Below are positions 50,471-58,260 of a stretch of 64,000 nucleotides of DNA, piece by piece. The number at the start of each line of letters is the position of its first letter. The stretch's first letter is position 1. A program made the position numbers and the translations under genes. The notes under the pieces were generated by a model. The model was not told where the DNA came from. It made no database searches and saw only the letters and a program-made list of their open reading frames with translations. The stretch spans positions 1-64,000 of the forward strand of contig DASVDH010000095.1 in NCBI GenBank assembly GCA_036381195.1. The letters run 5' to 3'. The stretch is from RSA9 sp036381195 (GTDB lineage: Bacteria; Gemmatimonadota; Gemmatimonadetes; Longimicrobiales; RSA9).

Positions 50471-50800
50471 TCACCCAGCCGGCTCCGCGGTCCAGCCGAT
50501 GCGGACCGGCTCGCCGCCGGCGACCGCATCGGCTTCGGCAATGACGACATCGATCTCGCGCGTGCGCGCGAGGCGGTCCGGCCGGGCGCGGCCGCTCGGC
50601 GTCGCGAGGCCGAGGATGCGGACCACCCGCTCGGCGCCATCCGGGCCGCGCAGGCGGATGGGGCGACCCGGCCGCAGCGTCGCGCCCGCCGGGTCGCCCT
50701 CGACCAGGCGAAGGCGGAGCATGCGGCCACGGAGCGGGACCGGCACGACGTCGGAAACACGGAAGCGGGCGATGCCGCTGGTCGGTGCTGTGCTAGCCAT
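50471..50800 (-). CDS. small beta-rich protein, translation-factor-like fold
   Basis: A 109-residue protein (MASTAPTSGIARFRVSDVVPVPLRGRMLRLRLVEGDPAGATLRPGRPIRLRG). The pattern resembles the domain II beta-barrel of EF-Tu-like proteins (RFRVSDVVPVPLRGRMLRLRL), ending with EIDVVIAEADAVAGGEPVRIGW. I do not assign a function. The start at 50800 is the best of the in-frame ATGs. It diverges from the cold-shock gene. Confidence 0.6.
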   Translation of the reverse strand: MASTAPTSGIARFRVSDVVPVPLRGRMLRLRLVEGDPAGATLRPGRPIRLRGPDGAERVVRILGLATPSGRARPDRLARTREIDVVIAEADAVAGGEPVRIGWTAEPAG

Positions 50801-50913
50801 CGTTCGAGTTCGCAAGGGGTTGGCCGGTGTGCCCGCGTCAGGCACCCGCCGGCAGGGTACAACGGTGTGGCCCGGCGCGTCAAACGTCAACGGGTGGTGC
50901 GCGCATTCTGTCC

Positions 50914-50942
50914 TTGACTTTTCACCCGCTGCAACGTAGCTT
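50914..50942 (+). promoter_or_regulatory. sigma-70-type promoter upstream of cspA
   Basis: TTGACT (50914-50919) and TAGCTT (50937-50942) with a 17-bp spacer. The predicted start is near 50949. It would drive a short transcript that ends at the terminator at 51013-51045 or reads on to cspA. Confidence 0.65.
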
Positions 50943-50948
50943 AGCGTC

Positions 50949-51046
50949 AAGTGTGACCCGATCCGCCGCCGGACGGGACAGCAGCGCGCGTGATTCGGTG
51001 AAAAGCCAGATCAGGGAGCCTGCGGACACACCGGCTCCCTTTTTGT
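50949..51046 (+). ncRNA. candidate small RNA or cspA leader attenuator
   Basis: About 98 bases from the predicted promoter start to the end of a strong terminator: AGGGAGCC (51013-51020) pairs with GGCTCCCT (51033-51040), followed by TTTTT. This is one of the few canonical T-tract terminators in the window, yet it lies before the cold-shock gene. The region in between has no open reading frame and is unusually AT-rich. It could be a small RNA or a leader that stops before cspA under some conditions. Confidence 0.55.
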
Positions 51047-51159
51047 TTCCCGATTGCGCTGGCCGCGTGCGCATGAAGACGCGGCGACAGTCAGAGGGTA
51101 CGGGTCATCGCACCGTAGCCCCCGGACAAATCCAAACATCCCACAACAGGAGTCCAGCG

Positions 51160-51471
51160 ATGGCTCGTACCAGAGGCACGGTCAAGTGGTTCTCGCAGGA
51201 GAAGGGCTACGGCTTCCTCACCGCCGAGAACGGCCCGGACGTCTTCGTCCACCACAGCGCGATCGAGGGCAGCGGCTTCAAGCTGCTCTACGAGGGCGAG
51301 GAGGTGGAGTTCGACGTCGTCCAGGAGGCAAAGGGGCCCAAGGCCCAGAATGTGGTACGCCTCAACCCGCCGGCGGAGGCGCCTCGCCGTCCGGCGCGCC
51401 GGGAGGCCGGCCCGGGTCGGCCCGGCGCCGGTCGGTTCGGAATGGGCAACCGCTACGAATCGCGGCTGTGA
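51160..51471 (+). CDS. cspA: cold-shock protein (CspA family)
   Basis: A 103-residue nucleic-acid-binding protein. ARTRGTVKWFSQEKGYGFLTAENGPDVFVHHSAIEG contains RNP1 (KGYGFL) and RNP2 (VFVHH) of the cold-shock domain; VEFDVVQEAKGPKAQNV completes it. A Pro/Arg/Gly-rich tail of about 35 residues follows, longer than in E. coli CspA. It is a single-stranded RNA/DNA chaperone. The ATG has an AACAGGAG ribosome site. A promoter and a terminator-like element lie upstream, and a very strong hairpin follows. Confidence 0.95.
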   Translation: MARTRGTVKWFSQEKGYGFLTAENGPDVFVHHSAIEGSGFKLLYEGEEVEFDVVQEAKGPKAQNVVRLNPPAEAPRRPARREAGPGRPGAGRFGMGNRYESRL

Positions 51472-51483
51472 GGTCGCGGTAAG

Positions 51484-51537
51484 GCGCAAGTGAAACGCCC
51501 GCGGGCTTCTCGAAGCCCGCGGGCGTTTCACTTGCGC
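51484..51537. terminator. very long hairpin terminator
   Basis: A perfect 26-bp inverted repeat with a two-base centre, so effectively a 25-bp stem with a four-base loop. It lies 12 bp after the cspA stop and could stop transcription in both directions. Confidence 0.9.
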
Positions 51538-51606
51538 GCAGGGTCCGCGGCGATCGCTTGCCCCCCGCGCGCCGGCGCCCCACACTCCTCGATGGGAGAC
51601 CCGCAG

Positions 51607-51816
51607 ATGAGCAGAGGCTACAACAACGATCCCAGGCGGCTGGTGCGGATCCGTCGGCTGAAGCACGGCCCGCTGCCGCCCGCAGACCGGCGGCCGCCGC
51701 AAGTCCCCGGCAAGCCGCCGCGGTCGCCGGCGCCGCCGCCGGGCAAACGCCGCGGAGGGCCGGGCGGGGCTGCGGTCCCCGCGAGCGGGCCGCGCGCCAC
51801 CCGCGGCGTCGTTTGA
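51607..51816 (+). CDS. possible small basic protein
   Basis: A 69-residue Arg/Pro/Gly-rich reading frame starting MSRGYNNDPRRLVRIRRLKHG. A GGGAG ribosome site lies just upstream. It has no domain, and its end coincides with the stop-codon repeat, which comes from the gene on the other strand. It may be real or only a chance frame in GC-rich DNA. Confidence 0.35.
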   Translation: MSRGYNNDPRRLVRIRRLKHGPLPPADRRPPQVPGKPPRSPAPPPGKRRGGPGGAAVPASGPRATRGVV

Positions 51817-51905
51817 TCACGGGCCACCGGGTCGCGAGCCGCCGGCCACGGTCGGAACCGGCGCGGTTTGCCACCGGCGGCGTCTCCTGATCACGGACCA
51901 CCGGG
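51797..51905 (-). repeat. degenerate copy of the PH-domain gene 3' end
   Basis: The 35-bp end of the minus-strand PH-domain gene with its TGA (51871-51905) recurs at 51797-51831 with five mismatches; the stop is kept. The copies are 74 bp apart. Confidence 0.8.
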
Positions 51906-53465
51906 GCCGCGCAGGGGATCGGCAGCGGGTGATCCGGCGCGCGCCGGAGCCCGCATACGCCGGGGCGCCGCGCGGCGTGCGAGCTCGTCGAGCAGCGCGA
52001 GCGCGTCCGCGTGCGCGATGTCCATCACCGCCGCCTCCCTCAGCCCGCCGCCCGCTGCCGTGTCCACCACCACGTTTGCCAGCCCGCGCCGCCGCTGGAA
52101 CGGCGAGCTCGTCAGGTGCACCGTTTGGATGCGCCTGTCCGGCACCACCCATGTGATGCGGTTGAAGAGCCCGGCGCGGGTCACCACGAACCCGGGCACG
52201 AGTGCGTGGCCGAGGTTGCGGCAGTACGAGCGCGCCGCGAGCCAGGCGAGCGGCGGCACGGGCAGGAGCGGCAGCCACCACGGCTCGAGCGTGATCCCGA
52301 GGCCGAGTCCCGCGGCGCTGAGCACGGCCGCGTAGCGGATGAACGCGCGCCGCCGCGCGCGCGGATGCGCAGGCTGGAAGCGCAGCGAGTGGTAGTCCAC
52401 GCCCCGCAGCACGGCCGCGACGAGGCGGGGCACATCCGCCGCTCGCGCGAGCGGTACGAACGCCTCGGCGCCGCCGCGCTGCCGCTCCTGCGGCCGGCCG
52501 CCGGCCGTCTCGATCTTCAGCGCGGCGAGCCTGAGCGGTCGCCGGATCCAGGACTCCTCCACGCGCACAGCCTGCACGCGCTCGAGCGGCACGACGGCTT
52601 CCCGCCGCGTGAGCAGGCCGTAGCGCTTGCGCAGCTCGGATGCTGTCAGCTCGAGCGTGAAGTCGTGATAGCCGACGAGCGCTCCGAGAATCGAGAGCAG
52701 CCAGCCGGCCAGCAGGAGGGCGAGCGCGGTGCCAGCCACGATGAGCACGATCGCGCCGCCGGACGCGTGGGAGAGGATCGCCTCCGGGTCGGGAATCGGG
52801 ATCGGCGGATCCAGGACCAGTTCATCAAGGAACTCCAGCGCGCCGGCGAGGGCCGCCGCGACGAGCCCGGCCTCGCTGGCCGTTGCGCCTGCGATGAGCA
52901 GGTCGCGCCTGGACAGGTGCACGAGCTCCAGCACCGGCTGCTCGGTGCTGTCAGCGGCGCGGGCCGCCCCGCCCGCCCCGGCCGCGGCCTCGCCCGCAGC
53001 AGCGGCGGCTGCCCCGGCGGCGCGCCGGCCGGCCAGCAGGTCAGCGCGCAGCGCTTCCGCGCGCGCGCGGCTCAGCACGCGCAGCCGCGCCTCCGTCTCG
53101 CCGCTCCCCGCGGTCTCAACCCGCAGCTCGGCCACGCCGCACACGCGCTGGAGCGCGGTCTCGCGGACGTCGATGTTCTGGATGCGCGCCAGCGGGATGA
53201 CGCGATGCCTGCGGCTGAGCAGCCCGGAATCGATGATCAGCTCATCGCGCTCGAGACGATAGCGGAACGCGACGAAGCGCGCGACGGACAGGAGGATGGC
53301 CGGGATCGAGAGCAGCCCGACGGTCCACGTCGCGATCCGGTCGAACTCGCCGCCACCCGCGGAGATTCCGCCGACCACCGCCGGCAGGATGAAACCACGC
53401 GCGATCGCCGCGGCTTCGAACAGCACGGAAAACACGTGCAGCCGGTGCGATTCAGACGGCATCAT
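51891..53465 (-). CDS. bacterial PH-domain membrane protein (YdbT-like)
   Basis: A 524-residue membrane protein with three repeats of the bacterial PH domain (DUF304). Each repeat follows membrane helices: FRYRLERDELIIDSGLLSRRHRVIPLARIQNIDV, DFTLELTASELRKRYGLLTRREAVVPLERVQAVRV and FVVTRAGLFNRITWVVPDRRIQTVHL. The second and third are preceded by hydrophobic pairs (IVLIVAGTALALLLAGWLLSILGALVG). It corresponds to YdbT, paired with YdbS, whose function is not established. Its start (ATG 53465 or 53462) overlaps the preceding gene by 14 bp. Confidence 0.85.
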   Translation of the reverse strand: MMPSESHRLHVFSVLFEAAAIARGFILPAVVGGISAGGGEFDRIATWTVGLLSIPAILLSVARFVAFRYRLERDELIIDSGLLSRRHRVIPLARIQNIDVRETALQRVCGVAELRVETAGSGETEARLRVLSRARAEALRADLLAGRRAAGAAAAAAGEAAAGAGGAARAADSTEQPVLELVHLSRRDLLIAGATASEAGLVAAALAGALEFLDELVLDPPIPIPDPEAILSHASGGAIVLIVAGTALALLLAGWLLSILGALVGYHDFTLELTASELRKRYGLLTRREAVVPLERVQAVRVEESWIRRPLRLAALKIETAGGRPQERQRGGAEAFVPLARAADVPRLVAAVLRGVDYHSLRFQPAHPRARRRAFIRYAAVLSAAGLGLGITLEPWWLPLLPVPPLAWLAARSYCRNLGHALVPGFVVTRAGLFNRITWVVPDRRIQTVHLTSSPFQRRRGLANVVVDTAAGGGLREAAVMDIAHADALALLDELARRAAPRRMRAPARAGSPAADPLRGPGGP

Positions 53466-53976
53466 CGACGCCAACGACGGCGGCCAGCCGGTCCCGCAGC
53501 GCCTCGGCGTCGGCGGCATCGAGGCCGGGGATGTGGACCGCCGCGCCGCGAGTGCCGGCCGTGTAGACGACGACGGTCGCCAGGCCGAGCGCGCGCTCGA
53601 GGGGACCGCGGCGCGTGTCCACGTACTGGATGCGCGCGTGCGGGACGATGCTGATGGTGCGCCAGAGCACGCCGCGCCGGACGAGCAGGTCGGCGTCCCG
53701 GAGCCGGTACCCCCAGGACCGGTAGCGTGCACGCGGGTGCGACGCGGCCGCCGCGAGGCACAGCAGCGTCGCGACCAGGGTGCCGGCCGCGAGCGCCGGC
53801 GGAGAGTCCGGCAGCGCGAGCGTGGCGAAACCGAACAGCGCCGCCACGATGACCCATGGTGCACGCCACGCCTTCATGACCCGCGGGTCGAGCGGCTGGA
53901 GCACGGAGCTGTCGGGTGCGTTCCCGGGCTGCGCTGCGGGTCGATCCACCCCGTGCGGGTGCGCACTCTCCGGCAT
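53452..53976 (-). CDS. bacterial PH-domain membrane protein (YdbS-like)
   Basis: A 174-residue membrane protein. LDPRVMKAWRAPWVIVAALFGFATLALPDSPPALAAGTLVATLLCLAAAA gives two helices, and WGYRLRDADLLVRRGVLWRTISIVPHARIQYVDTRRGPLERALGLATVVVYTAG is a single bacterial PH domain. It is the usual partner of the YdbT-like protein encoded next. The ATG at 53976 has a GGAGAGGG ribosome site. The patatin gene ends 31 bp upstream, so the three form one minus-strand operon. Confidence 0.85.
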   Translation of the reverse strand: MPESAHPHGVDRPAAQPGNAPDSSVLQPLDPRVMKAWRAPWVIVAALFGFATLALPDSPPALAAGTLVATLLCLAAAASHPRARYRSWGYRLRDADLLVRRGVLWRTISIVPHARIQYVDTRRGPLERALGLATVVVYTAGTRGAAVHIPGLDAADAEALRDRLAAVVGVDDAV

Positions 53977-54007
53977 GCCCTCTCCAGGTGCCTGCACCGC
54001 GTCCTCC

Positions 54008-56098
54008 TCAGAACCGGGGGCCGAGGTCCACCTCGAGGCGCCATTGCCCGCGGGTGTTGGCGCCGACGCCGCCGATGATGGGTCCGAGAGGCGTCGCCCA
54101 CAACAGCTCCAGCGCCGCGCCCAGCGCCCATTCGTCCGACTCGCGCAGAGCGTCGGCATCACCGGTCGCGGCGCCGGCTCGCAGCCGGAGCCGCCCGCTC
54201 GCCTGGAGCGGCAGGGGGTGGACGACGTCTGCGCCCGCGACCACGCGCAGCGTTCCGCGTTCTTCGCCCCAACGCATCCCGGGCACGAGCCACTCGTCGC
54301 CGAGAGCGGGCAACACGTCGGCCGGCGCGTCGCTGCTCGCCGCCGTCACGTCCGCCAGTGCCGCGAGTCGCCAGCGGCCGGGGGCAGCGTCGGCGGCGGC
54401 GCGGACGCGTGCGCGCCGGTAGGAGACCACGCCCACCCGTGCCTCGAGCTCCACCAGCGGCGCCGCGCCGGCCAGGCGATTGAGCGGGTCGATGCCCGCG
54501 ATGCGCAGCAGCGGGCCGAACGATGCGCCGTCGGGCCCGCCATCCTGCCGCACGTGCTCGGCCGTCACGGTGGCGGCGAGCGCGATTGCCGGCTGCACCG
54601 CGAGCAGCTCCGCACCCACCCAGCCGCCGGTCCGCTGCACGTCCAGTTCGCCCCCCGGCACGCGCGCATCGTTCGACGCGTGGTGCGCGCCCGCGGTCCA
54701 CGCGAGCGGCGCCGTCGCCAGCGGGTGCAGCCTCAGCGATGCAGCGGCCCAGCGCTCGAGCGACCCGAGTGAGCCGCCGAGCGCGAGCTCGAGCGGCGCG
54801 CCCGTGCCGGTCCGCGTGGTCGCCTGCACCCAGGCGCGGCCGCCGCGGTCGTTGTCGTAACCCGCCGCGGCGAGTAGCCGGGTCCGCTCCGCAGCCGTGA
54901 CGCCCACCACGAGCTCGCCGTCGCGCGCCGTGGTCTCGCCCACCGTCGCGGGCTCCTCCGCCGCGCGCGGTTCGACCCGCGGCCAAACGCCGGTCACGAG
55001 CCCCGTCGCGTAGAGCCGGTCCACCGCGCGGAGCACGCGCGTCTCCGAGTACTCCGCGGGAGCCAGCGTGCGGAGCAAGCGCTGCGCGAGCGCGGCCACG
55101 GCCGTGTCCGTGCTCTCGATCCGGAGCGCGAGCAGAGAGTCGGGCGGCGGTGCGGGCGCGCGTTGCGCGGCACCGCCGAACGCCGGCAAGCGTCCTTCGG
55201 CATCCCTCAGCGCCGCCTCGTAGCCGGCGCGCATCAGTGGCGTGGGGTCGCGGGGGAAGAGCGCCTCGCTGATCCCCGGCGCGATGTCGGGCAGCACGAG
55301 CACGTCCGGCTCCGCGGGCGGCGCCCTGCGCAGCAGCAGGCGCAGGGCGCGGGCAGCGACATCGAGCGGGAAGCGCTCGACCAGCTCAGCCCGTGGCCGG
55401 ACCACGTCCGATGCGACGACGAACGCGGCGCCCTCCGTGCGAGCGACGCCCACCGGCAGGTTGTCCGCGATGCCGCCGTCCACGAGCAGCGTGTCTCCGA
55501 GCCGGACCGGAGCGAAGAACCCGGGCACGGCCATGCTGGCCCGGACCGCGCGCGCGAGATCGCCGCGCGCGAGCACGACGGTCGCTCCCGCGCGCAGGTC
55601 CGCCGCCACCGCGCGGAAGCGCCGGGGCAGGCGGTCGAAGTCCCCGCCGCTGCGGGCGCCGGCATCGAAGAGCAGGCGGACCAGCGTGCGGTTGATGCGC
55701 CAGTCCGCGACGAGGCCAGCCGGCCGCTCGGCATCGGGCGCAATGTCCAGCGCCGGGTAGCGCAGCTCTCGCCGTGGCCCCACCGGCCGCGGCGCGTGCG
55801 TGAACATCTCTGCCCAGTCCTGCGCCATCACGATGCGGCCGATCGCATCCGGCGACTCGCCGGCGGCGTAGAGCGAGCCGATGATCGCGCCCATGCTCGT
55901 GCCGACGACGAGCTCGGGCGCGTACCCCAGTTGCTCGAGGCCGGCGAGCACACCGGCGTGAGCGAGTCCACGCGCGCCGCCACCGCCGAGCACCACTGCC
56001 TGCTGTGCGCTCGCGCTGCTCGCGAGGAGGATGAGCGGGCAGGCGAGCGCGATGCCCTTCACATAAAGCCCTTGACAGCGGCCGCGGATTTCATTCAT
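54008..56098 (-). CDS. patatin-like phospholipase with C-terminal barrel (PlpD/type V-like)
   Basis: A 696-residue protein with a signal peptide (KGIALACPLILLASSASAQ). The patatin domain (about 33-240) shows GGGGARG (oxyanion hole), VGTSMGAIIG (GxSxG serine) and VDGGIADNLPVG (catalytic Asp). After a POTRA-like helix/strand part (about 300-380), the last 300 residues are rich in alternating hydrophobic strands, ending FGPLLRIAG...RLEVDLGPRF, a beta-barrel with a C-terminal aromatic. This is the layout of PlpD-type self-exported lipases. It is the first gene of the PH-domain operon. Confidence 0.88.
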   Translation of the reverse strand: MNEIRGRCQGLYVKGIALACPLILLASSASAQQAVVLGGGGARGLAHAGVLAGLEQLGYAPELVVGTSMGAIIGSLYAAGESPDAIGRIVMAQDWAEMFTHAPRPVGPRRELRYPALDIAPDAERPAGLVADWRINRTLVRLLFDAGARSGGDFDRLPRRFRAVAADLRAGATVVLARGDLARAVRASMAVPGFFAPVRLGDTLLVDGGIADNLPVGVARTEGAAFVVASDVVRPRAELVERFPLDVAARALRLLLRRAPPAEPDVLVLPDIAPGISEALFPRDPTPLMRAGYEAALRDAEGRLPAFGGAAQRAPAPPPDSLLALRIESTDTAVAALAQRLLRTLAPAEYSETRVLRAVDRLYATGLVTGVWPRVEPRAAEEPATVGETTARDGELVVGVTAAERTRLLAAAGYDNDRGGRAWVQATTRTGTGAPLELALGGSLGSLERWAAASLRLHPLATAPLAWTAGAHHASNDARVPGGELDVQRTGGWVGAELLAVQPAIALAATVTAEHVRQDGGPDGASFGPLLRIAGIDPLNRLAGAAPLVELEARVGVVSYRRARVRAAADAAPGRWRLAALADVTAASSDAPADVLPALGDEWLVPGMRWGEERGTLRVVAGADVVHPLPLQASGRLRLRAGAATGDADALRESDEWALGAALELLWATPLGPIIGGVGANTRGQWRLEVDLGPRF

Positions 56099-56100
56099 TC
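56072..56100 (+). promoter_or_regulatory. promoter-like element upstream of the H1-like gene
   Basis: A perfect TTGACA (56072-56077) with only a weak minus-10 match (TCATTC, 17-bp spacing). It lies about 50 bp before the start of the H1-like gene, in the first codons of the divergent patatin gene. Confidence 0.4.
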
Positions 56101-56147
56101 TCTATTTGCCGTCGAAGTACACATCAACATCTCACAGGAGGGCGAGG

Positions 56148-56318
56148 ATGCCCGCAAAGAGAAGTGGTGCGAAGAAGACGGCGAAGAAGGCAGTGAAGAA
56201 GGCAGTACGGAAGTCGGCAGCCAAGAAGACTGCCAAGAAGTCCGCGAGGAAGTCCGCGAGGAAGTCCGCCAAGAAGTCCGTGAAGAAAGCGGCCAAGAAG
56301 TCCACTCGCAGGAGGTAG
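56148..56318 (+). CDS. Lys/Ala-rich histone H1-like protein
   Basis: A 56-residue protein made almost entirely of Lys, Ala, Ser, Arg (MPAKRSGAKKTAKKAVKK and following K-S-A-R-K-S/A-R repeats). It resembles the C-terminal tails of histone H1 and bacterial Hc1/AlgP-type proteins that compact DNA. There is no globular domain. An AGGAGGGCGAGG ribosome site precedes the ATG at 56148. A 15-bp hairpin terminator follows. Confidence 0.75.
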   Translation: MPAKRSGAKKTAKKAVKKAVRKSAAKKTAKKSARKSARKSAKKSVKKAAKKSTRRR

Positions 56319-56335
56319 TCACCGCAGTACCCTAT

Positions 56336-56369
56336 ACGCAGCGGCGGCGCAGACGCGCCGCCGCTGCGT
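56336..56369 (+). terminator. hairpin terminator of the H1-like gene
   Basis: A 15-bp perfect GC stem with a four-base loop (AGAC), 17 bp after the stop of the H1-like gene. Confidence 0.8.
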
Positions 56370-56520
56370 GCATTGGCGGCCGCGCACGCGCCGTGCGAGA
56401 AGGAAGGGTGGGGCACCTTCCGCGCCGGGCGCTGGCGCGGCTCCTTTCATGCAGCAGCGTCGGATGGTAAGATGCCGGCCCGGCTCCCCATCGGCAATCG
56501 TTTCCCGGACGGAGGAGACG

Positions 56521-56799
56521 ATGGCAGGATTCCAGTGTGTCAGGTGCGGCGAGGGCAATCCGCGACTCGAGCGGCCGCCGTTGCGGACCGAGCTGGGTGA
56601 GCGCATCCACCGCGAGATCTGTCAGCGCTGCTGGGACCAGTGGCTGCGGTACCAGACCGCCCTGATCAACCACTACGGGCTGGACGTGCGCGAGCGCCAG
56701 GCCCGGGAGTTCCTGACGGCGAACATGGAGGCGTTCCTCTTCCGCTCGGGCAGCCCGGAGCAGATCGACACTTCGCAACAGGGCACGGTGAGCTGGTAG
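56521..56799 (+). CDS. yggX: YggX-like Fe(2+)-trafficking protein with two CxxC pairs
   Basis: A 92-residue protein. From residue 24 ELGERIHREICQRCWDQWLRYQTALINHYGLDVRERQAREFLTANMEAFLF follows YggX, which protects iron-sulfur proteins from oxidation. Two C-x-x-C pairs (C6/C9 and C34/C37) are added, which is not the E. coli arrangement; they could bind zinc. The ATG at 56521 has a GGAGGAGACG ribosome site. Confidence 0.85.
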   Translation: MAGFQCVRCGEGNPRLERPPLRTELGERIHREICQRCWDQWLRYQTALINHYGLDVRERQAREFLTANMEAFLFRSGSPEQIDTSQQGTVSW

Positions 56800-56852
56800 C
56801 CGGGCGCAACCGGCCACCCGGCCACGGCGACAACCCCGACCCGACCGTCTCC

Positions 56853-57068
56853 ATGAGCGAGTCCCCTCTCACGCCGACCCTCACGCGGCCCGGCGGCGTG
56901 TCGTCCACCGCGCCGTCGGGCCTCTTCGAGTACGAAGCCCTGGCGCGCACGCGGCTGCTGGCCGCCGTGTCCGGCGAGCGCGCCGGCGGCGCGGATGACG
57001 GAGTCACCGTGCACGCCAATCACAGCCGGCGGCACGCGCCTCGTCGCATCGCATGCTCGCGTTCCTGA
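56853..57068 (+). CDS. doubtful small reading frame
   Basis: A 71-residue frame (MSESPLTPTLTRPGGVSS) fills most of the gap before the metallophosphoesterase and overlaps its start by 16 bp. It has no ribosome site and no domain. It may be a chance frame in GC-rich DNA; I list it because nothing else explains the gap. Confidence 0.25.
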   Translation: MSESPLTPTLTRPGGVSSTAPSGLFEYEALARTRLLAAVSGERAGGADDGVTVHANHSRRHAPRRIACSRS

Positions 57069-58240
57069 TCTTCCTCGGCGTGCTGGCGGCGACCAACGTG
57101 GCGGCGGCATGGCAGCTCCGCGCCATCTTTCCCCGCCGTCGCGCCACGCTCTCGGCGACGCTGGTGGTCGGCAACCTGATGCTCGCGGCGCTGCCCTTCG
57201 CGTTCCTCCAGGGCCGGGACGGCGTCTTCACCTGGGCCCGCCCGATCCTCGGCCCGCCGTTCCTGCTCTGGCAGGTCTTTGCACTCGGGTACTCCGCATT
57301 CAGCCTGCTCGGCGTCCTGGTCTGGCTGCCGCTCCGCCGCCGGCGTTTCGCCGGGCCCTGGCCGGCGTTCTGGCGCCGGCCCACGCTCGCCGCCACGGGC
57401 CTGTTCGCGGCGCTCGCGATCGCCGGCACCTACGGCGCGCTGGTGCCGCTCGAGGTCAGGACGGTCGAGGTGGCCCTTCCCGACCTCCCGCCCGCGCTCG
57501 ACGGCTACCGCATCGCGCTGCTCTCCGATCTGCACGTCGGGCTCTTCACCCGCGAATCCCGGCTCCGCGCCATCGTCGAGCGTGTCAACCACGCTGCGCC
57601 GGACATGGTCGTCATCGCTGGAGACCTGGTGGATGACGAGCCCCGCTATGTCGGGAAGCTGGCGCGGGGACTCCGCGGCTTCGAGGCGCCCGACGGCGCG
57701 TACGCCGTGCTCGGCAACCACGAGATCTACGCGGGCGCCGTGTTCGAGCTGGTCGAGCGCCGCGAGGAGCTGCCGTTCCGCCTGCTGATCAACGAGGCCG
57801 CGCGCGTCGAGCGGCCGGGTGGGAGCATCGCGCTGCTCGGGCTGGGCGAGCCCGCGGCGCGCGAGGCCTTCGGGCAGGGAACGGAGGCGCGCGCGGAATT
57901 CGCGCCGGACTGGACGGCCGCCCTCCTCGGTGCGCGGCCCGGCGACTTCCTGATCGCGGCGGCGCACCAGCCCGTCGTTTTCCGGGAAGCGCGGCGCCGC
58001 GGCATTCCCCTCGCGCTCGCCGGCCACAGCCACGGCGGTCAGTTCGGCAGCCGCCGGCTCGGCTGGTGCCTCGCCGCGCTGCTCCTGCGCTGGCACATGG
58101 GGCTGTACCGGAACGGCGGGAGCGCGCTGTACGTCACCACCGGCGCGGGGTTCTGGGTGCTCCCCGTGCGCCTGGGCGTGGTCCCGGAGATCGCGGTGCT
58201 CGTGCTACGGTCCGCGGGCATGGAAAGCGCCGGCCGCTGA
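57053..58240 (+). CDS. membrane-anchored metallophosphoesterase (YaeI/YkuE-like)
   Basis: A 395-residue protein with four to five hydrophobic segments in the first 150 residues, then a calcineurin-like phosphoesterase domain: IALLSDLHVGLFTRESRL (D-x-H), VIAGDLVDDEPRYV (GD), AVLGNHEIYAG (GNHE), AAHQP and LAGHSHGGQFG (GHxH). This is the YaeI/YkuE group; YaeI acts on lipid-linked substrates in E. coli. It probably works at the membrane surface. The ATG at 57053 is the natural start. It is convergent with the MacB-type permease genes. Confidence 0.88.
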   Translation: MLAFLIFLGVLAATNVAAAWQLRAIFPRRRATLSATLVVGNLMLAALPFAFLQGRDGVFTWARPILGPPFLLWQVFALGYSAFSLLGVLVWLPLRRRRFAGPWPAFWRRPTLAATGLFAALAIAGTYGALVPLEVRTVEVALPDLPPALDGYRIALLSDLHVGLFTRESRLRAIVERVNHAAPDMVVIAGDLVDDEPRYVGKLARGLRGFEAPDGAYAVLGNHEIYAGAVFELVERREELPFRLLINEAARVERPGGSIALLGLGEPAAREAFGQGTEARAEFAPDWTAALLGARPGDFLIAAAHQPVVFREARRRGIPLALAGHSHGGQFGSRRLGWCLAALLLRWHMGLYRNGGSALYVTTGAGFWVLPVRLGVVPEIAVLVLRSAGMESAGR

Positions 58241-58260
58241 CGCCGCGTTCCGCCCTCGCC

